NCBI RefSeq assembly: GCF_900107015.1
Contig: NZ_FNOI01000004.1
Location: 1 to 64,000, forward strand
Source: Litoreibacter albidus
GTDB taxonomy: Bacteria; Pseudomonadota; Alphaproteobacteria; Rhodobacterales; Rhodobacteraceae
Length of the DNA: 64,000 nt
Direction: 5' to 3'
In this document: one piece after another, positions 44,631 to 53,845 of the stretch
How the letters are laid out: each line of letters begins with the position of its first letter
How positions within the stretch are numbered: position 1 is the stretch's first letter
Position numbers and translations under genes: made by a program
Notes under the pieces: model-generated
The model's input: only the letters and a program-made list of their open reading frames with translations
Databases searched by the model: none
What the model was told of the DNA's origin: nothing

Positions 44631-46409
44631 ATGCCCAGTTACACAGCTCCCGTTAAAGACATGCAATTCGTCCTGCACGACGTCCTTAAAGTGACCGAAC
44701 AGGATGTCCCGGGGTATAACGAATTGGAGGCGGACTTCACCTCTGCCATTCTGGAAGAAGCTGGCAAAATCTCGAGCGAAGTGCTGCAACCTTTAAACGT
44801 TGTTGGCGACAAAGAAGGCTGCGTGCTTGAAAACGGGGTGGTTCGGACCCCGACGGGCTTCAAAGCAGCGTTCGACCAAGTGAAAGAAGGCGGCTGGACC
44901 GCGCTTGATTGCGACCCTGAATACGGCGGCCAAGGCATGCCCTACGTGCTGGGCGTTGCTGTGGGTGAGCAGTTCACCTCCGCCAACATGGCATTCAACA
45001 TGTACCAAGGCCTGACGCATGGCGCCTACTCCGCCATTCATGCGCATGGCACCGACGAACAGAAATCGACGTATCTGCCCAAAATGGTGTCCTGCGACTG
45101 GACCGGCACCATGAACCTGACGGAGCCCCACTGCGGCACCGATCTGGGCCTGATGCGCACCAAAGCCGCGCCGCAAGGCGACGGCACCTACAAAATTACC
45201 GGCCAGAAGATTTTCATCTCGGCGGGTGAACACGACATGTCCGACAACATCATCCATCTGGTGCTGGCCAAGATCGAAGGCGGCCCAGAAGGCATCAAAG
45301 GCGTGTCCCTGTTCATCGTGCCCAAATTTCTGGTCAACGAAGACGGCTCCTTGGGGGAGCGTAACGGCGTGGCCGTCGGCTCCATCGAAGAGAAGATGGG
45401 CATCCACGGCAACTCCACCTGCGTGATGAACTACGACGGCGCCACCGGCTACCTGCTGGGCACCGAGCACAAAGGCATGCGCGCCATGTTCACCATGATG
45501 AACGAAGCCCGCATTGGCGTTGGCCTGCAAGGCTATGCCCAAGCGGAAGTTGCCTACCAAAACGCCGTGATCTACGCCAACGACCGCCTGCAAGGGCGTG
45601 ACGTGACAGGCGCGAAAAACCCTGACGGCCCTGCTGACCCGCTGATCGTGCACCCCGACATCCGCCGCAACCTGATGGATCAGAAGTCCTTTGTTGAAGG
45701 CGCGCGGGCGTTCACGCTTTGGGGGGCCAACATGATCGACCAACACGTTCGCTCTGACGACGAGGCCGCCCACGGCATCGTGTCGTTGATCACCCCTGTG
45801 ATCAAAGGCTTCCTGACCGACAAGGGCTTCGAATACGCCACCGCCGCGCAGCAGGTTTACGGCGGCCACGGTTACATCGAAGAATGGGGCATGTCCCAGT
45901 TTGCCCGCGACGCGCGTATCACCCAGATTTACGAGGGTGCCAACGGCGTGCAAGCGCTTGATCTTGTGGGCCGTAAGCTGGCGCAAGACGGCGGCAAGCA
46001 CGTGATGGCCTTCTTCGACTTGGTGAAGTCCTTCATCAAAGAGAACTCCGGCGATGAGGATTACGACAAGGCATTCCTAGAGCCGTTGAAAGCCGCGTCG
46101 AAAGACCTGCAAGCTGCGGGCATGTACTTCATGCAAAACGGCATGAAGAACCCGAACAACGCGCTGGCTGGGTCGTATGACTTCATGCACATGTTCGGCC
46201 ACGTCTGCCTCGGCCTGATGTGGGCCAAGATGGGCAAAGCCGCGATGGTTGCACTGGAGGGCGGCGCGTCCGACACCGCATTCTACGAGACCAAGATCGC
46301 GACCGGCAAATACTACATGGCGCGCCAACTGCCGGCCACGGCGATGCATCTGTCGCGCATCGAGAGTGGTGCCGATACTGTGATGGCACTTGACGCTGCG
46401 AATTTCTAA
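44631..46409 (+). CDS. acyl-CoA dehydrogenase with C-terminal extension (DmdC-like length)
   Basis: 592 aa, longer than the usual 380 aa of short-chain enzymes. FAD and substrate motifs: [29 protein letters not shown] and [21 protein letters not shown]. The catalytic Glu is in [19 protein letters not shown]. The added C-terminal domain (acyl-CoA_dh_C) matches the group with DmdC (3-methylmercaptopropionyl-CoA dehydrogenase). Here it precedes thiolase and FadJ-type genes, so fatty acyl-CoA is the more likely substrate. Confidence 0.92.
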   Translation: MPSYTAPVKDMQFVLHDVLKVTEQDVPGYNELEADFTSAILEEAGKISSEVLQPLNVVGDKEGCVLENGVVRTPTGFKAAFDQVKEGGWTALDCDPEYGGQGMPYVLGVAVGEQFTSANMAFNMYQGLTHGAYSAIHAHGTDEQKSTYLPKMVSCDWTGTMNLTEPHCGTDLGLMRTKAAPQGDGTYKITGQKIFISAGEHDMSDNIIHLVLAKIEGGPEGIKGVSLFIVPKFLVNEDGSLGERNGVAVGSIEEKMGIHGNSTCVMNYDGATGYLLGTEHKGMRAMFTMMNEARIGVGLQGYAQAEVAYQNAVIYANDRLQGRDVTGAKNPDGPADPLIVHPDIRRNLMDQKSFVEGARAFTLWGANMIDQHVRSDDEAAHGIVSLITPVIKGFLTDKGFEYATAAQQVYGGHGYIEEWGMSQFARDARITQIYEGANGVQALDLVGRKLAQDGGKHVMAFFDLVKSFIKENSGDEDYDKAFLEPLKAASKDLQAAGMYFMQNGMKNPNNALAGSYDFMHMFGHVCLGLMWAKMGKAAMVALEGGASDTAFYETKIATGKYYMARQLPATAMHLSRIESGADTVMALDAANF

Positions 46410-46457
46410 GGTGGTGGCGGGGCCTTGCCCCGCCCTACCCCATTTTCGGAGACGCCA

Positions 46458-46670
46458 ATGCCTAAACGCCTAAAACTGACCCGCCGCGTAAACCTTGCCA
46501 TGACAGAAGACGCATGGCGCAAGCTGAAGAAATTCAGCGCCGAGGCCGGATTGGATGAAGGGGAAGCGCTATCGTTTCTGTTCGAGAACTTCAGCAGCGT
46601 GATGGATGAGGACAACCTGACCCACCGCCTGCGCATATTCAACTCAGAGCTGGAGGCCCGCAAAAAATGA
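46458..46670 (+). CDS. small ribbon-helix-helix-like protein
   Basis: 70 aa from the ATG at 46458 with GGAG upstream. PKRLKLTRRVNLAMTEDAWRKL followed by LDEGEALSFLFENFSSVMDED looks like a short beta-strand plus two helices, the ribbon-helix-helix plan, but I cannot name a family. Its stop overlaps the GST start. It may be a co-expressed regulator or adaptor of the operon. Confidence 0.65.
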   Translation: MPKRLKLTRRVNLAMTEDAWRKLKKFSAEAGLDEGEALSFLFENFSSVMDEDNLTHRLRIFNSELEARKK

Positions 46671-47293
46671 CCGCAAAACTTTACTGCTTCGGCGAAAGTG
46701 GCAACGCCTACAAAGCCGCGCTCACCCTTGAATTGGCGGGCGTAGATTGGGAACCGGTGTTCGTGGACTTCTTCAACGGCGAAGCCCGCGCGGAGCCGTT
46801 TAAACAGATTAACGCCATGGGCGAAGTGCCTGTTCTCGTGGACGGCGACCTGACACTCACGCAATCGGGCGTCATTCAGCAATATGTGGTCGACACCACC
46901 GGAAAATTTGGCGGCGCCCCCGAAGACAAATACGACGTGATGCGGTGGGTCTTGTGGGACAACCACAAGATGTCGTCACAAGCGGGGCCGCTGCGGTTCT
47001 TGATGAACTTCCTGCCAGAGGACAAGCGCCCGCAAGAGGTCATCAAATTCATGCAAGGCCGCCTGAACGCCGCCTACGCCGTATTGGACGGCCATCTGCG
47101 GGGCCGCGACTGGATAGTGGGTGATGGCATGACGGCGGCGGACCTGTCGTGTTGCAGTTACCTGTTCTACGACGAGCCGTTCGGCTTCGACCGCGCCGAC
47201 TGGCCCAACATCGACGCATGGCTGACACGCATCTCTGAGGTGCCCGGCTGGAAACACCCCTATGACCTGATGCAACGCGGGCTGCCTGCATGA
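46667..47293 (+). CDS. glutathione S-transferase-like protein
   Basis: 208 aa. Thioredoxin-like N-terminal domain KLYCFGESGNAYKAALTLEL with NAMGEVPVLVDGDLTLTQSGVI (the cis-Pro and Ser of the glutathione site), and an all-helical C-terminal domain. Sits in the fatty-acid operon (4-bp overlaps on both sides), so it may detoxify lipid-derived electrophiles or act in a non-catalytic role. Substrate unknown. Confidence 0.88.
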   Translation: MTAKLYCFGESGNAYKAALTLELAGVDWEPVFVDFFNGEARAEPFKQINAMGEVPVLVDGDLTLTQSGVIQQYVVDTTGKFGGAPEDKYDVMRWVLWDNHKMSSQAGPLRFLMNFLPEDKRPQEVIKFMQGRLNAAYAVLDGHLRGRDWIVGDGMTAADLSCCSYLFYDEPFGFDRADWPNIDAWLTRISEVPGWKHPYDLMQRGLPA

Positions 47294-47631
47294 TCCTTGC
47301 CGCCTTTCTCATCGGTATGACCTTGTGCGGCGTCACACTGGCGCTGATCCGCGCTGAAGACACCTATGACAAATTCGGCTCCGCCGGTGCGATGTTTTCC
47401 GCATGGTGCGCCTTTGGCATGTTGCTGATGGCGGGCGTTTACGGGTTGGGGCTGGTTTTGCCCGCAATCGCAGGCGGGCTGGTGCTGGCGCTGCGATCCA
47501 CTGACACATTCGGCCAACGACTACACGCCTTGGCCTCGTATAAACTCCCGCTTGGGGTTGGGGCGCTGCTGTGCAGCGTTCTGGCCTGGATCGGGGTTCT
47601 AAATCTAATGGAGGAAATCCCCTATGGCTGA
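47290..47631 (+). CDS. small membrane protein of unknown function
   Basis: 113 aa with three hydrophobic segments: ILAAFLIGMTLCGVTLALI, MLLMAGVYGLGLVLPAIAGGL and LPLGVGALLCSVLAWIGVL. It overlaps the GST gene by 4 bp and the thiolase gene by 8 bp, so it is clearly part of the operon. I do not recognise a family. It could anchor the beta-oxidation enzymes or assist uptake. Confidence 0.75.
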   Translation: MILAAFLIGMTLCGVTLALIRAEDTYDKFGSAGAMFSAWCAFGMLLMAGVYGLGLVLPAIAGGLVLALRSTDTFGQRLHALASYKLPLGVGALLCSVLAWIGVLNLMEEIPYG

Positions 47632-48835
47632 AGCCTATATTTATGACGCCGTGCGCTCGCCCCGCGGCAAGGGCCGCAAAGATGGCAGCTTGCATGAGGT
47701 TACGGCAGCGCGTCTGTCCGCGAACATCCTGAACGCCTTGAAAGACCGCAACGGCCTTGAGGGCCATGCGGTTGAAGACGTGATCTGGGGCAACGCGACG
47801 CAGGTGATGGAGCAAGGCGGCTGCCTTGCGCGCACGGCAGTTCTGGCATCCGAGCTGGACCAGCGCATCCCCGGCCTGTCGATCAACCGCTTCTGCGCCT
47901 CCGGCATGGAAGCTGTGAACATTGCGGCCAACCAGATCAAAGGCGGCGCAGGCGATGCCTATATCGCTGGCGGTGTGGAGATGATGGGTCGCGTCCCCAT
48001 GGGCTCTGACGGGGCGGCGATTGCTGTGGACCCGTCGATTGCGATGGAGACCTATTTCGTGCCGCAGGGTATTTCAGCGGATATCATCGCGACCGAATAC
48101 GGCTTCACCCGTGAGCAGGCCGATGAATTGGGCGTCGAAAGCCAACGCCGCGCCAAAGCCGCATGGGACGAGAACCGGTTTGCCAAGTCGATCATCACGA
48201 TCCGCGACCAAAACGGCTTGGAAATCCTCGGCCATGACGAGTACATGCGCCCGCAAACCGACATGCAAAGCCTTGGCGCGTTGAACCCCGCGTTCCAAGC
48301 CATGGGCGAAGTGATGCCCGGCTTCGACAAGGTTGCGCTGATGAAGTACCCGCATCTGGAGAAGATCAACCACATCCACCACGCCGGCAACTCGTCGGGG
48401 ATCGTGGACGGCTCTGCCGGTGTGCTGATCGGTTCCAAGGAGTTCGGCGAGGCCCACGGGCTGAAACCACGCGCGCGCATTCGTGCGACCGCCAAGATCG
48501 GCACCGACCCGACCATCATGCTGACCGGCCCCGTCCCCGTGACGGAGCACATCATGAAGCAATCGGGCATGAGCATCTCTGACATTGACCTCTTCGAGGT
48601 CAACGAGGCCTTCGCATCCGTCGTGCTGCGCTTCATGCAGGCGTTTGACGTGGACAGCTCCAAGGTGAACGTCAACGGCGGCTCCATCGCGATGGGTCAC
48701 CCGCTGGGCGCCACCGGCGCGATCATCATCGGCACACTGCTGGACGAGTTGGAGCGCAGCGACAAAGAAGTGGGCCTTGCCACGCTTTGCGTCGCCTCCG
48801 GCATGGGTGCCGCCACCATCATCGAGCGCGTTTGA
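47624..48835 (+). CDS. fadA: acetyl-CoA C-acyltransferase (thiolase)
   Basis: 403 aa. Nucleophilic Cys in SINRFCASGMEAVN; the His and second Cys in NGGSIAMGHPLGATGA and LATLCVASGMGAATIIE. The reaction cleaves 3-ketoacyl-CoA to acetyl-CoA and a shortened acyl-CoA. It overlaps the membrane protein gene by 8 bp and is followed 11 bp later by the FadJ-type gene. FadA/FadI naming is by context; the enzyme could equally be called a FadI. Confidence 0.93.
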   Translation: MAEAYIYDAVRSPRGKGRKDGSLHEVTAARLSANILNALKDRNGLEGHAVEDVIWGNATQVMEQGGCLARTAVLASELDQRIPGLSINRFCASGMEAVNIAANQIKGGAGDAYIAGGVEMMGRVPMGSDGAAIAVDPSIAMETYFVPQGISADIIATEYGFTREQADELGVESQRRAKAAWDENRFAKSIITIRDQNGLEILGHDEYMRPQTDMQSLGALNPAFQAMGEVMPGFDKVALMKYPHLEKINHIHHAGNSSGIVDGSAGVLIGSKEFGEAHGLKPRARIRATAKIGTDPTIMLTGPVPVTEHIMKQSGMSISDIDLFEVNEAFASVVLRFMQAFDVDSSKVNVNGGSIAMGHPLGATGAIIIGTLLDELERSDKEVGLATLCVASGMGAATIIERV

Positions 48836-48846
48836 GGATTAGGGAT

Positions 48847-51039
48847 ATGACTGATTTCACAATGAAGACAGACGCCGACGGCGTCGCAACGATCACTTGG
48901 GACACCGTTGGCAAGTCCATGAACGTGATGAACCAGCAAGGGTTCTTGGACCTCGACGCGCTGATTGACCAAGCCTTGGCCGACGACGCGATCAAGGGCG
49001 TTATCCTGACCTCCGGCAAGCCTGACAGCTTTGCGGGCGGGATGGATCTGAACATCATCGCCAAGATGAAGGAAAGCGCGGGCGACGACCCCGCGAAGGG
49101 TCTGATGGACGGGCTGATGGCCACGCACACCATGCTGCGCAAGATCGAGCGCGCGGGCATGGACCCGAAAACCAACAAGGGCGGCAAGCCGATTGCCTGC
49201 GCCATGCAAGGCACCGGTCTTGGCATCGGGTTTGAAATCCCGCTGGCCTGCCACCGCATCTTTGTGGCTGACAATCCGAAGGCTAAAATCGGCCTGCCGG
49301 AAATCATGGTCGGCATTTTCCCCGGCATGGGCGGCACCACCCGCGTGACCCGTCTGCTGGGTGCCATGGGCGCATCCCCGTTCTTGCTGGAAGGCAAACT
49401 GTCTAACCCGCAGAAAGCCAAATCCGCTGGTCTGGTGCATGAGGTTGTGCCCGCCGACGAACTGCTGGCGGCTGCGAAAGCTTGGGTTCTGTCCGAGCCG
49501 AAGATCGTCAAGCCATGGGACGAAAAGGGCTACAAAATGCCCGGCGGTGCGCCGTATCACCCTGCTGGCTTCATGACCTTCGTTGGTGCGTCTGCGATGG
49601 TTAACGGCAACACCAAAGGCGTCTACCCTGCCGCCAAGGCGCTGTTGTCTGCGGTTTATGAAGGCGCGATGGTGCCGTTTGATACGGCCCTGAAGATCGA
49701 AGCGCGCTGGTTCACCAATGTGCTGATGAACCCTAGCTCCGCCAACATGATCCGGTCGCTGTTCATCAACAAAGAGGCGTTGGAAAAAGGCGCGGTGCGT
49801 CCTGATGTGCCAGATGAGAAGGTCAAGAAGGTTGGCATCATCGGGGCTGGCATGATGGGGGCTGGCATCGCGCTGGTGTCCGCTATGGCTGGCATCGAAG
49901 TGGTGCTGATCGACGCGAGCCAAGAGTCTGCGGATAAGGGCAAAGCCTACGCCGAAAGCTACATGGACAAAGGCATCGCTCGCAAAAAGGCCACGCCCGA
50001 GAAGAAAGAGGCCGCCTTAGCGCTGATCAACGCCACCACCGATTACGACGCCCTGAAGGGGTGCGATCTGATCGTTGAAGCGGTGTTTGAAGATGTCGGC
50101 GTGAAAGCCGAGGTCACCAAGAAGGTGCAAGCCGTTGTTGGCCCTGATTGCATCTTTGCGACGAACACCTCCACCCTGCCGATCACAGAGCTGGCGAAAG
50201 CGTCTGAGAGTGCGGAGAACTTTATCGGCATCCACTTCTTCTCTCCGGTGGAGAAAATGATGCTGGTCGAGATCATCAAGGGCAAAGGCACAGGCGACCG
50301 CGCGGTGGCCAAGGCGTTGGACTTCGCCCGCCAGATCCGCAAAACCCCGATCGTCGTCAACGACGCACGGTTCTTCTACGCCAACCGCTGCATCATCCCC
50401 TACATTAACGAGGGCATTCGCATGGTCAAAGAGGGCGTGAACCCTGCCTTGATCGAAAACGCGGCCAAGCTCGTGGGGATGCCATTGGGGCCGCTGCAAT
50501 TGGTGGACGAGACCTCCATTGATCTGGGCGTCAAAATTGCCAAGGCAACCAAAGCCGCCATGGGCGACGCCTATGACGATGCGGTGGACGAGGTGCTGTT
50601 CTGGATGGCGGACGAAGGTCGCTTGGGCCGAAAGTCCAACGCGGGCTTCTACGCCTATGACGCCAAGGGCAAACGCCAACTGCTGTGGGACGGCCTAGAG
50701 GCCAAATACCCTGTAGCGGACGACCAGCCCGACCTGACCGAGGTGCAAAACCGACTGTTGTTTGCACAGGTTCTGGAAGCCGTGCGTGCCATCGAGGAAG
50801 ACGTTCTGATGGACATCCGCGAGGGTGACGTGGGCGCGATCTTGGGCTGGGGCTTCGCGCCCTGGTCCGGCGGTCCGCTGTCGTGGCTGGACATGGTCGG
50901 AACACCTTGGGCGGCTGAAACCACCAACGCGCTGGCTGACAAATACGGCGAGCGGTTCAAAGCGCCTGATCTTCTGGAAGATATGGCCGCCAAGAACCAA
51001 AGCTTCTACGGCCGGTTCGATCCCGCCAAAGCCGCTTAA
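48847..51039 (+). CDS. fadJ: bifunctional enoyl-CoA hydratase/3-hydroxyacyl-CoA dehydrogenase
   Basis: 730 aa from the ATG at 48847. N-terminal crotonase domain (1-300): SGKPDSFAGGMDLN, then GTGLGIGFEIPLACHRIFVADN and GLPEIMVGIFPGMGGTTR. NAD domain: VGIIGAGMMGAGIALVSAMAG with IHFFSPVEKM (catalytic His), then two 3HCDH_C repeats. It performs hydration and dehydrogenation of the cycle. Ends just before a terminator. Confidence 0.94.
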   Translation: MTDFTMKTDADGVATITWDTVGKSMNVMNQQGFLDLDALIDQALADDAIKGVILTSGKPDSFAGGMDLNIIAKMKESAGDDPAKGLMDGLMATHTMLRKIERAGMDPKTNKGGKPIACAMQGTGLGIGFEIPLACHRIFVADNPKAKIGLPEIMVGIFPGMGGTTRVTRLLGAMGASPFLLEGKLSNPQKAKSAGLVHEVVPADELLAAAKAWVLSEPKIVKPWDEKGYKMPGGAPYHPAGFMTFVGASAMVNGNTKGVYPAAKALLSAVYEGAMVPFDTALKIEARWFTNVLMNPSSANMIRSLFINKEALEKGAVRPDVPDEKVKKVGIIGAGMMGAGIALVSAMAGIEVVLIDASQESADKGKAYAESYMDKGIARKKATPEKKEAALALINATTDYDALKGCDLIVEAVFEDVGVKAEVTKKVQAVVGPDCIFATNTSTLPITELAKASESAENFIGIHFFSPVEKMMLVEIIKGKGTGDRAVAKALDFARQIRKTPIVVNDARFFYANRCIIPYINEGIRMVKEGVNPALIENAAKLVGMPLGPLQLVDETSIDLGVKIAKATKAAMGDAYDDAVDEVLFWMADEGRLGRKSNAGFYAYDAKGKRQLLWDGLEAKYPVADDQPDLTEVQNRLLFAQVLEAVRAIEEDVLMDIREGDVGAILGWGFAPWSGGPLSWLDMVGTPWAAETTNALADKYGERFKAPDLLEDMAAKNQSFYGRFDPAKAA

Positions 51040-51047
51040 ATCCCATC

Positions 51048-51076
51048 AAAGCCCAGCCGAAAGGTTGGGCTTTTTT
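51048..51076 (+). terminator. intrinsic terminator of the fatty-acid operon
   Basis: GCCCAGCC-GAAA-GGTTGGGC (one G-T pair) followed by six T. It closes the operon that starts at 44198. Confidence 0.88.
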
Positions 51077-51189
51077 ACGCGCGGGTGCCCTGTGTGACCG
51101 GGTGTCGTTCCAATTGAAACTAACCCGCGATTTTTCTTTAGCTTGTCTAAACCAGTTGTCCCTACCTCTCCGCGCCGAGAGGACCTTGC

Positions 51190-52317
51190 ATGACTGTGAC
51201 CATCTACGCCGCCGACACTTCCTTCGCCGCCTCATCTGGCAGCAACATTGATGTGACGCCCAGCTACAGCTATTTTGATCACCCTCCGAATTCGACGACC
51301 GACCTGACGATCACCTCCAACGTGGGCGATACGGACCCAAGCTTGTTTGAAGTCGGCGAGACCTATGATTTGACGTGGAGCGGTCATGGCGGCGGGATCA
51401 TGGAAGACGCAACCATCATCCGCAGCGACTATTTAGGCCCCGGTCAGGGCGCGATCGTCTTTGAGGGCATAAACTCGGTAAATGGGGAGGCCTTCCAGCT
51501 GATCTGGACACCGGGTTTCGACGTGGAGCAGTGGTATTGGGACAACGGCGGTGGCCCCTCCAGCCCGAACGCATTCTACACCAGTGACCAGAACGCAACT
51601 GAGACGTATCAGGCGGTTTGCTTTGCGTCCGGCACCTATATCGACACCGCAGACGGCCCAGCACCTGTGGAGAACTTGCAGGCGGGCGACATGGTTTCGA
51701 CGCTGGATCACGGCTTTGCGCCGATACGCTGGATTCGCCATGATGAGCAGCCACTTGAGGAGGCCGCGCCCGATGCAAAACCTGTTTTGGTAACCAAGGG
51801 CGCGCTCGGCTCTGGGCGTCCGCATCAAGACTTGATTGTGTCGCCGCAGCACCGCCTTCTGGTGGGGGAGCAAGGGCAACTCAGCACGGTGTTCCGCGCA
51901 GGTGCACTGGTGCCCGCGAAGTCGTTAACTGCGTTGCAGGGCATCCGGCATATGAAAGGCAAGAAACGCGTCACATGGGTCCACTTCGCCTGTGACCGTC
52001 ATGAGATTGTGGTGGCGAACGGCTGTTTGTGCGAGTCCCTGCTGCTGGGGCCAATGGTCGTGAAGCTGCTGACGGCCAAGCAAAAGCGCGCAGTCACGGC
52101 GATATTCGGGCAGGCCCGCACCGATCACGCGGCGCTGAACGGCCCGCCTGCGCGCGAGTGCTTGAAGGTGGGCAAAGTGCACCGCCTGCTCCACACCATG
52201 CCGGACGGCACGTCGAAGGCGATCCAGGACTGGGACGATGACTTATATGGGGACAGTGTGCCCTCGGAGCGGCCTATGCGGCCCGTTGCTACAAGCGCCT
52301 GTAACGCGATTTTTTGA
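51190..52317 (+). CDS. Hint-domain protein (Hint_2)
   Basis: 375 aa, ribosome-binding site GAGAGGACC. Residues 1-140 are Thr/Ser/Asp-rich beta structure. The Hint (Hedgehog/intein) module starts with Cys144 (VCFASGTYIDTADG), followed by VENLQAGDMVSTLDHGFAPIRWI and SPQHRLL. The final part (VHRLLHTMPDGT) may hold the C-terminal block. Hint modules can cleave or splice themselves, but in these alphaproteobacterial proteins no activity is established. No signal peptide is evident. Confidence 0.82.
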   Translation: MTVTIYAADTSFAASSGSNIDVTPSYSYFDHPPNSTTDLTITSNVGDTDPSLFEVGETYDLTWSGHGGGIMEDATIIRSDYLGPGQGAIVFEGINSVNGEAFQLIWTPGFDVEQWYWDNGGGPSSPNAFYTSDQNATETYQAVCFASGTYIDTADGPAPVENLQAGDMVSTLDHGFAPIRWIRHDEQPLEEAAPDAKPVLVTKGALGSGRPHQDLIVSPQHRLLVGEQGQLSTVFRAGALVPAKSLTALQGIRHMKGKKRVTWVHFACDRHEIVVANGCLCESLLLGPMVVKLLTAKQKRAVTAIFGQARTDHAALNGPPARECLKVGKVHRLLHTMPDGTSKAIQDWDDDLYGDSVPSERPMRPVATSACNAIF

Positions 52318-52333
52318 GGGTTCTCTAAGTCGC

Positions 52334-52948
52334 CTAAATCCAGCCAGCAGCAACAGGCCGCGCGCGTTCTTTGCGGTCCGTTTCGCCCATGTTGCGCACC
52401 AAAAGGCGCGACTGGCGGTCGTTCAGCGGGGTGAAGCGGTGCAATCCGTTGGGGGCTGGCACGTCAAGGAAGACGCCGCCTTCCACCACCAGCGTCTGTG
52501 CATCCTCAAACCGGATCGTGACGTGAGTTAACTCCCCGTTAACGCGGGCGCGGGCAATACCGCGGTAGCCGATCAGGTTCTCGGCGCGAACGGTCACGCA
52601 GGCCTCACCGAACAAGATGCCAGCGGCGTCGTCCTCAATTACCAAACGGGCGTCAGGGGACACCAGCATAGCGTGGTCATTGCCGATAGCGCCCTCAGGG
52701 ATAAGCAGCGGCCATTGGCCTGCGGCGGCTTTGGCGGAGGCAAGGCTAAGGGTGCGGACTTCCAGATCGACGATTTCCTGCTCGCCCTGCTCAGCGGTCA
52801 GAACCTTGTCACCCACGCTGAGATCTTCAACGCAAGCCCAACGGTGGCGGGTTGCGATCTTGGTACCGGCAAAAATACCAGCGCTTGGCGCAATTGTCAG
52901 AACTAAAGGTTCAACCTTGGAGGCCTTGCGGCTAGATTTGAAAAACAT
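52334..52948 (-). CDS. degenerate Hint-domain protein lacking the nucleophilic Cys
   Basis: 204 aa from the ATG at 52948. It shares the Hint start with the neighbouring protein, but the position of Cys is Gly24 (PSAGIFAGTKIATRH, aligned to CFASGTYI). VEDLSVGDKVLTAEQGEQEI and LVSPDARLVIEDDAAG fit the later blocks. It cannot use a thioester mechanism, so it probably serves as a binding or structural module. Convergent with the active-type Hint gene, 16 bp apart. Confidence 0.7.
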   Translation of the reverse strand: MFFKSSRKASKVEPLVLTIAPSAGIFAGTKIATRHRWACVEDLSVGDKVLTAEQGEQEIVDLEVRTLSLASAKAAAGQWPLLIPEGAIGNDHAMLVSPDARLVIEDDAAGILFGEACVTVRAENLIGYRGIARARVNGELTHVTIRFEDAQTLVVEGGVFLDVPAPNGLHRFTPLNDRQSRLLVRNMGETDRKERARPVAAGWI

Positions 52949-53060
52949 GTCCCACACCTGTCTGCTTACTATTATTTGAGTAAGCATGCCGGATCACGGA
53001 GTCAGGGATTCGACGGCAAAAAGGTCATTTTGAGGCAAATTGTGTCCGAAATGATAACAA

Positions 53061-53705
53061 TCAAAATTGGTAGTGAAAGCGCGCGATATCCGGTGCTGCG
53101 ATCTCTGTCACCAAGGCCCGATCCGCAGAACTGTAGAAGTCACGGTAGTCCCCGCGCGAGGATTTGTTGTCATGCGGGAACGGCCCTAGCTTGCAGCCGA
53201 TAAGTGCCTCCAGCTTTGGCAAATCCTCGTCCAGATGCTCCAACCGCACGAATAAAGCGCAGTGCTCATCCCCTGCCGCCGTGATGACGTAAGAGCCGTA
53301 GGGCGCGGCGCGCAGGGATGCAGAAATGTGCGGGTGGCGCAGAAAATCGCTGAACTCCAACTCCTGCGCGCGGTGCACGGCGGGGTGATCAAACGACTGC
53401 GCACGCAGCCAGTGGTAATAGCTGACCATACGGTCCCACGGGTTGCGCACCATGGTAAACACGTTGGCCGCATCAATGCGGCTCTGCGGGACCAAGCCGA
53501 CGATATCGCGCAGCGTGGAATGCTTCCAAAGGCGACCAGCCGCCGCCACATCTGCGACCCGCCTGCGCCGTTTACGCGCCTTTGGGGTATCGCCCAGCAT
53601 GATGTCATCAGCCTTGGCCTTCGCCTCCAGCGCCAAAGCCATGGAGGTGCCGCCTGTCTTGGGGATGTGGACGAAGATGTAGTTGCGCCCCTCGGATATG
53701 ATCAT
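53061..53705 (-). CDS. sulfotransferase family protein
   Basis: 214 aa from the ATG at 53705. YIFVHIPKTGGTSMALALE contains the PAPS 5'-phosphosulfate loop of the family, and VRNPWDRMVSYYHWLRAQSF holds the 3'-phosphate-binding Arg/Ser. An Arg/Lys run (KARKRRRR) follows the first motif. It transfers sulfate from PAPS to a glycan, lipid or protein. Divergent from the acyl-CoA synthetase. The acceptor is unknown. Confidence 0.85.
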   Translation of the reverse strand: MIISEGRNYIFVHIPKTGGTSMALALEAKAKADDIMLGDTPKARKRRRRVADVAAAGRLWKHSTLRDIVGLVPQSRIDAANVFTMVRNPWDRMVSYYHWLRAQSFDHPAVHRAQELEFSDFLRHPHISASLRAAPYGSYVITAAGDEHCALFVRLEHLDEDLPKLEALIGCKLGPFPHDNKSSRGDYRDFYSSADRALVTEIAAPDIARFHYQF

Positions 53706-53845
53706 GAGGGTCCCCCGCATGCCGCGAGGCGGGGCGCGGTATTAATTGTCATACAATTCATCCCCCACAGCAGAATTACCCTTCCCAAGTGCAGTTTGCT
53801 TCGGCAAGCTCCTGTCTAACGTGCCTAGAACGGGAGGGAATGACA

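Noticed and set aside
44793-46001. 402-aa minus-strand frame opposite the acyl-CoA dehydrogenase
   Set aside because: Low-complexity mirror frame of a strongly conserved gene.
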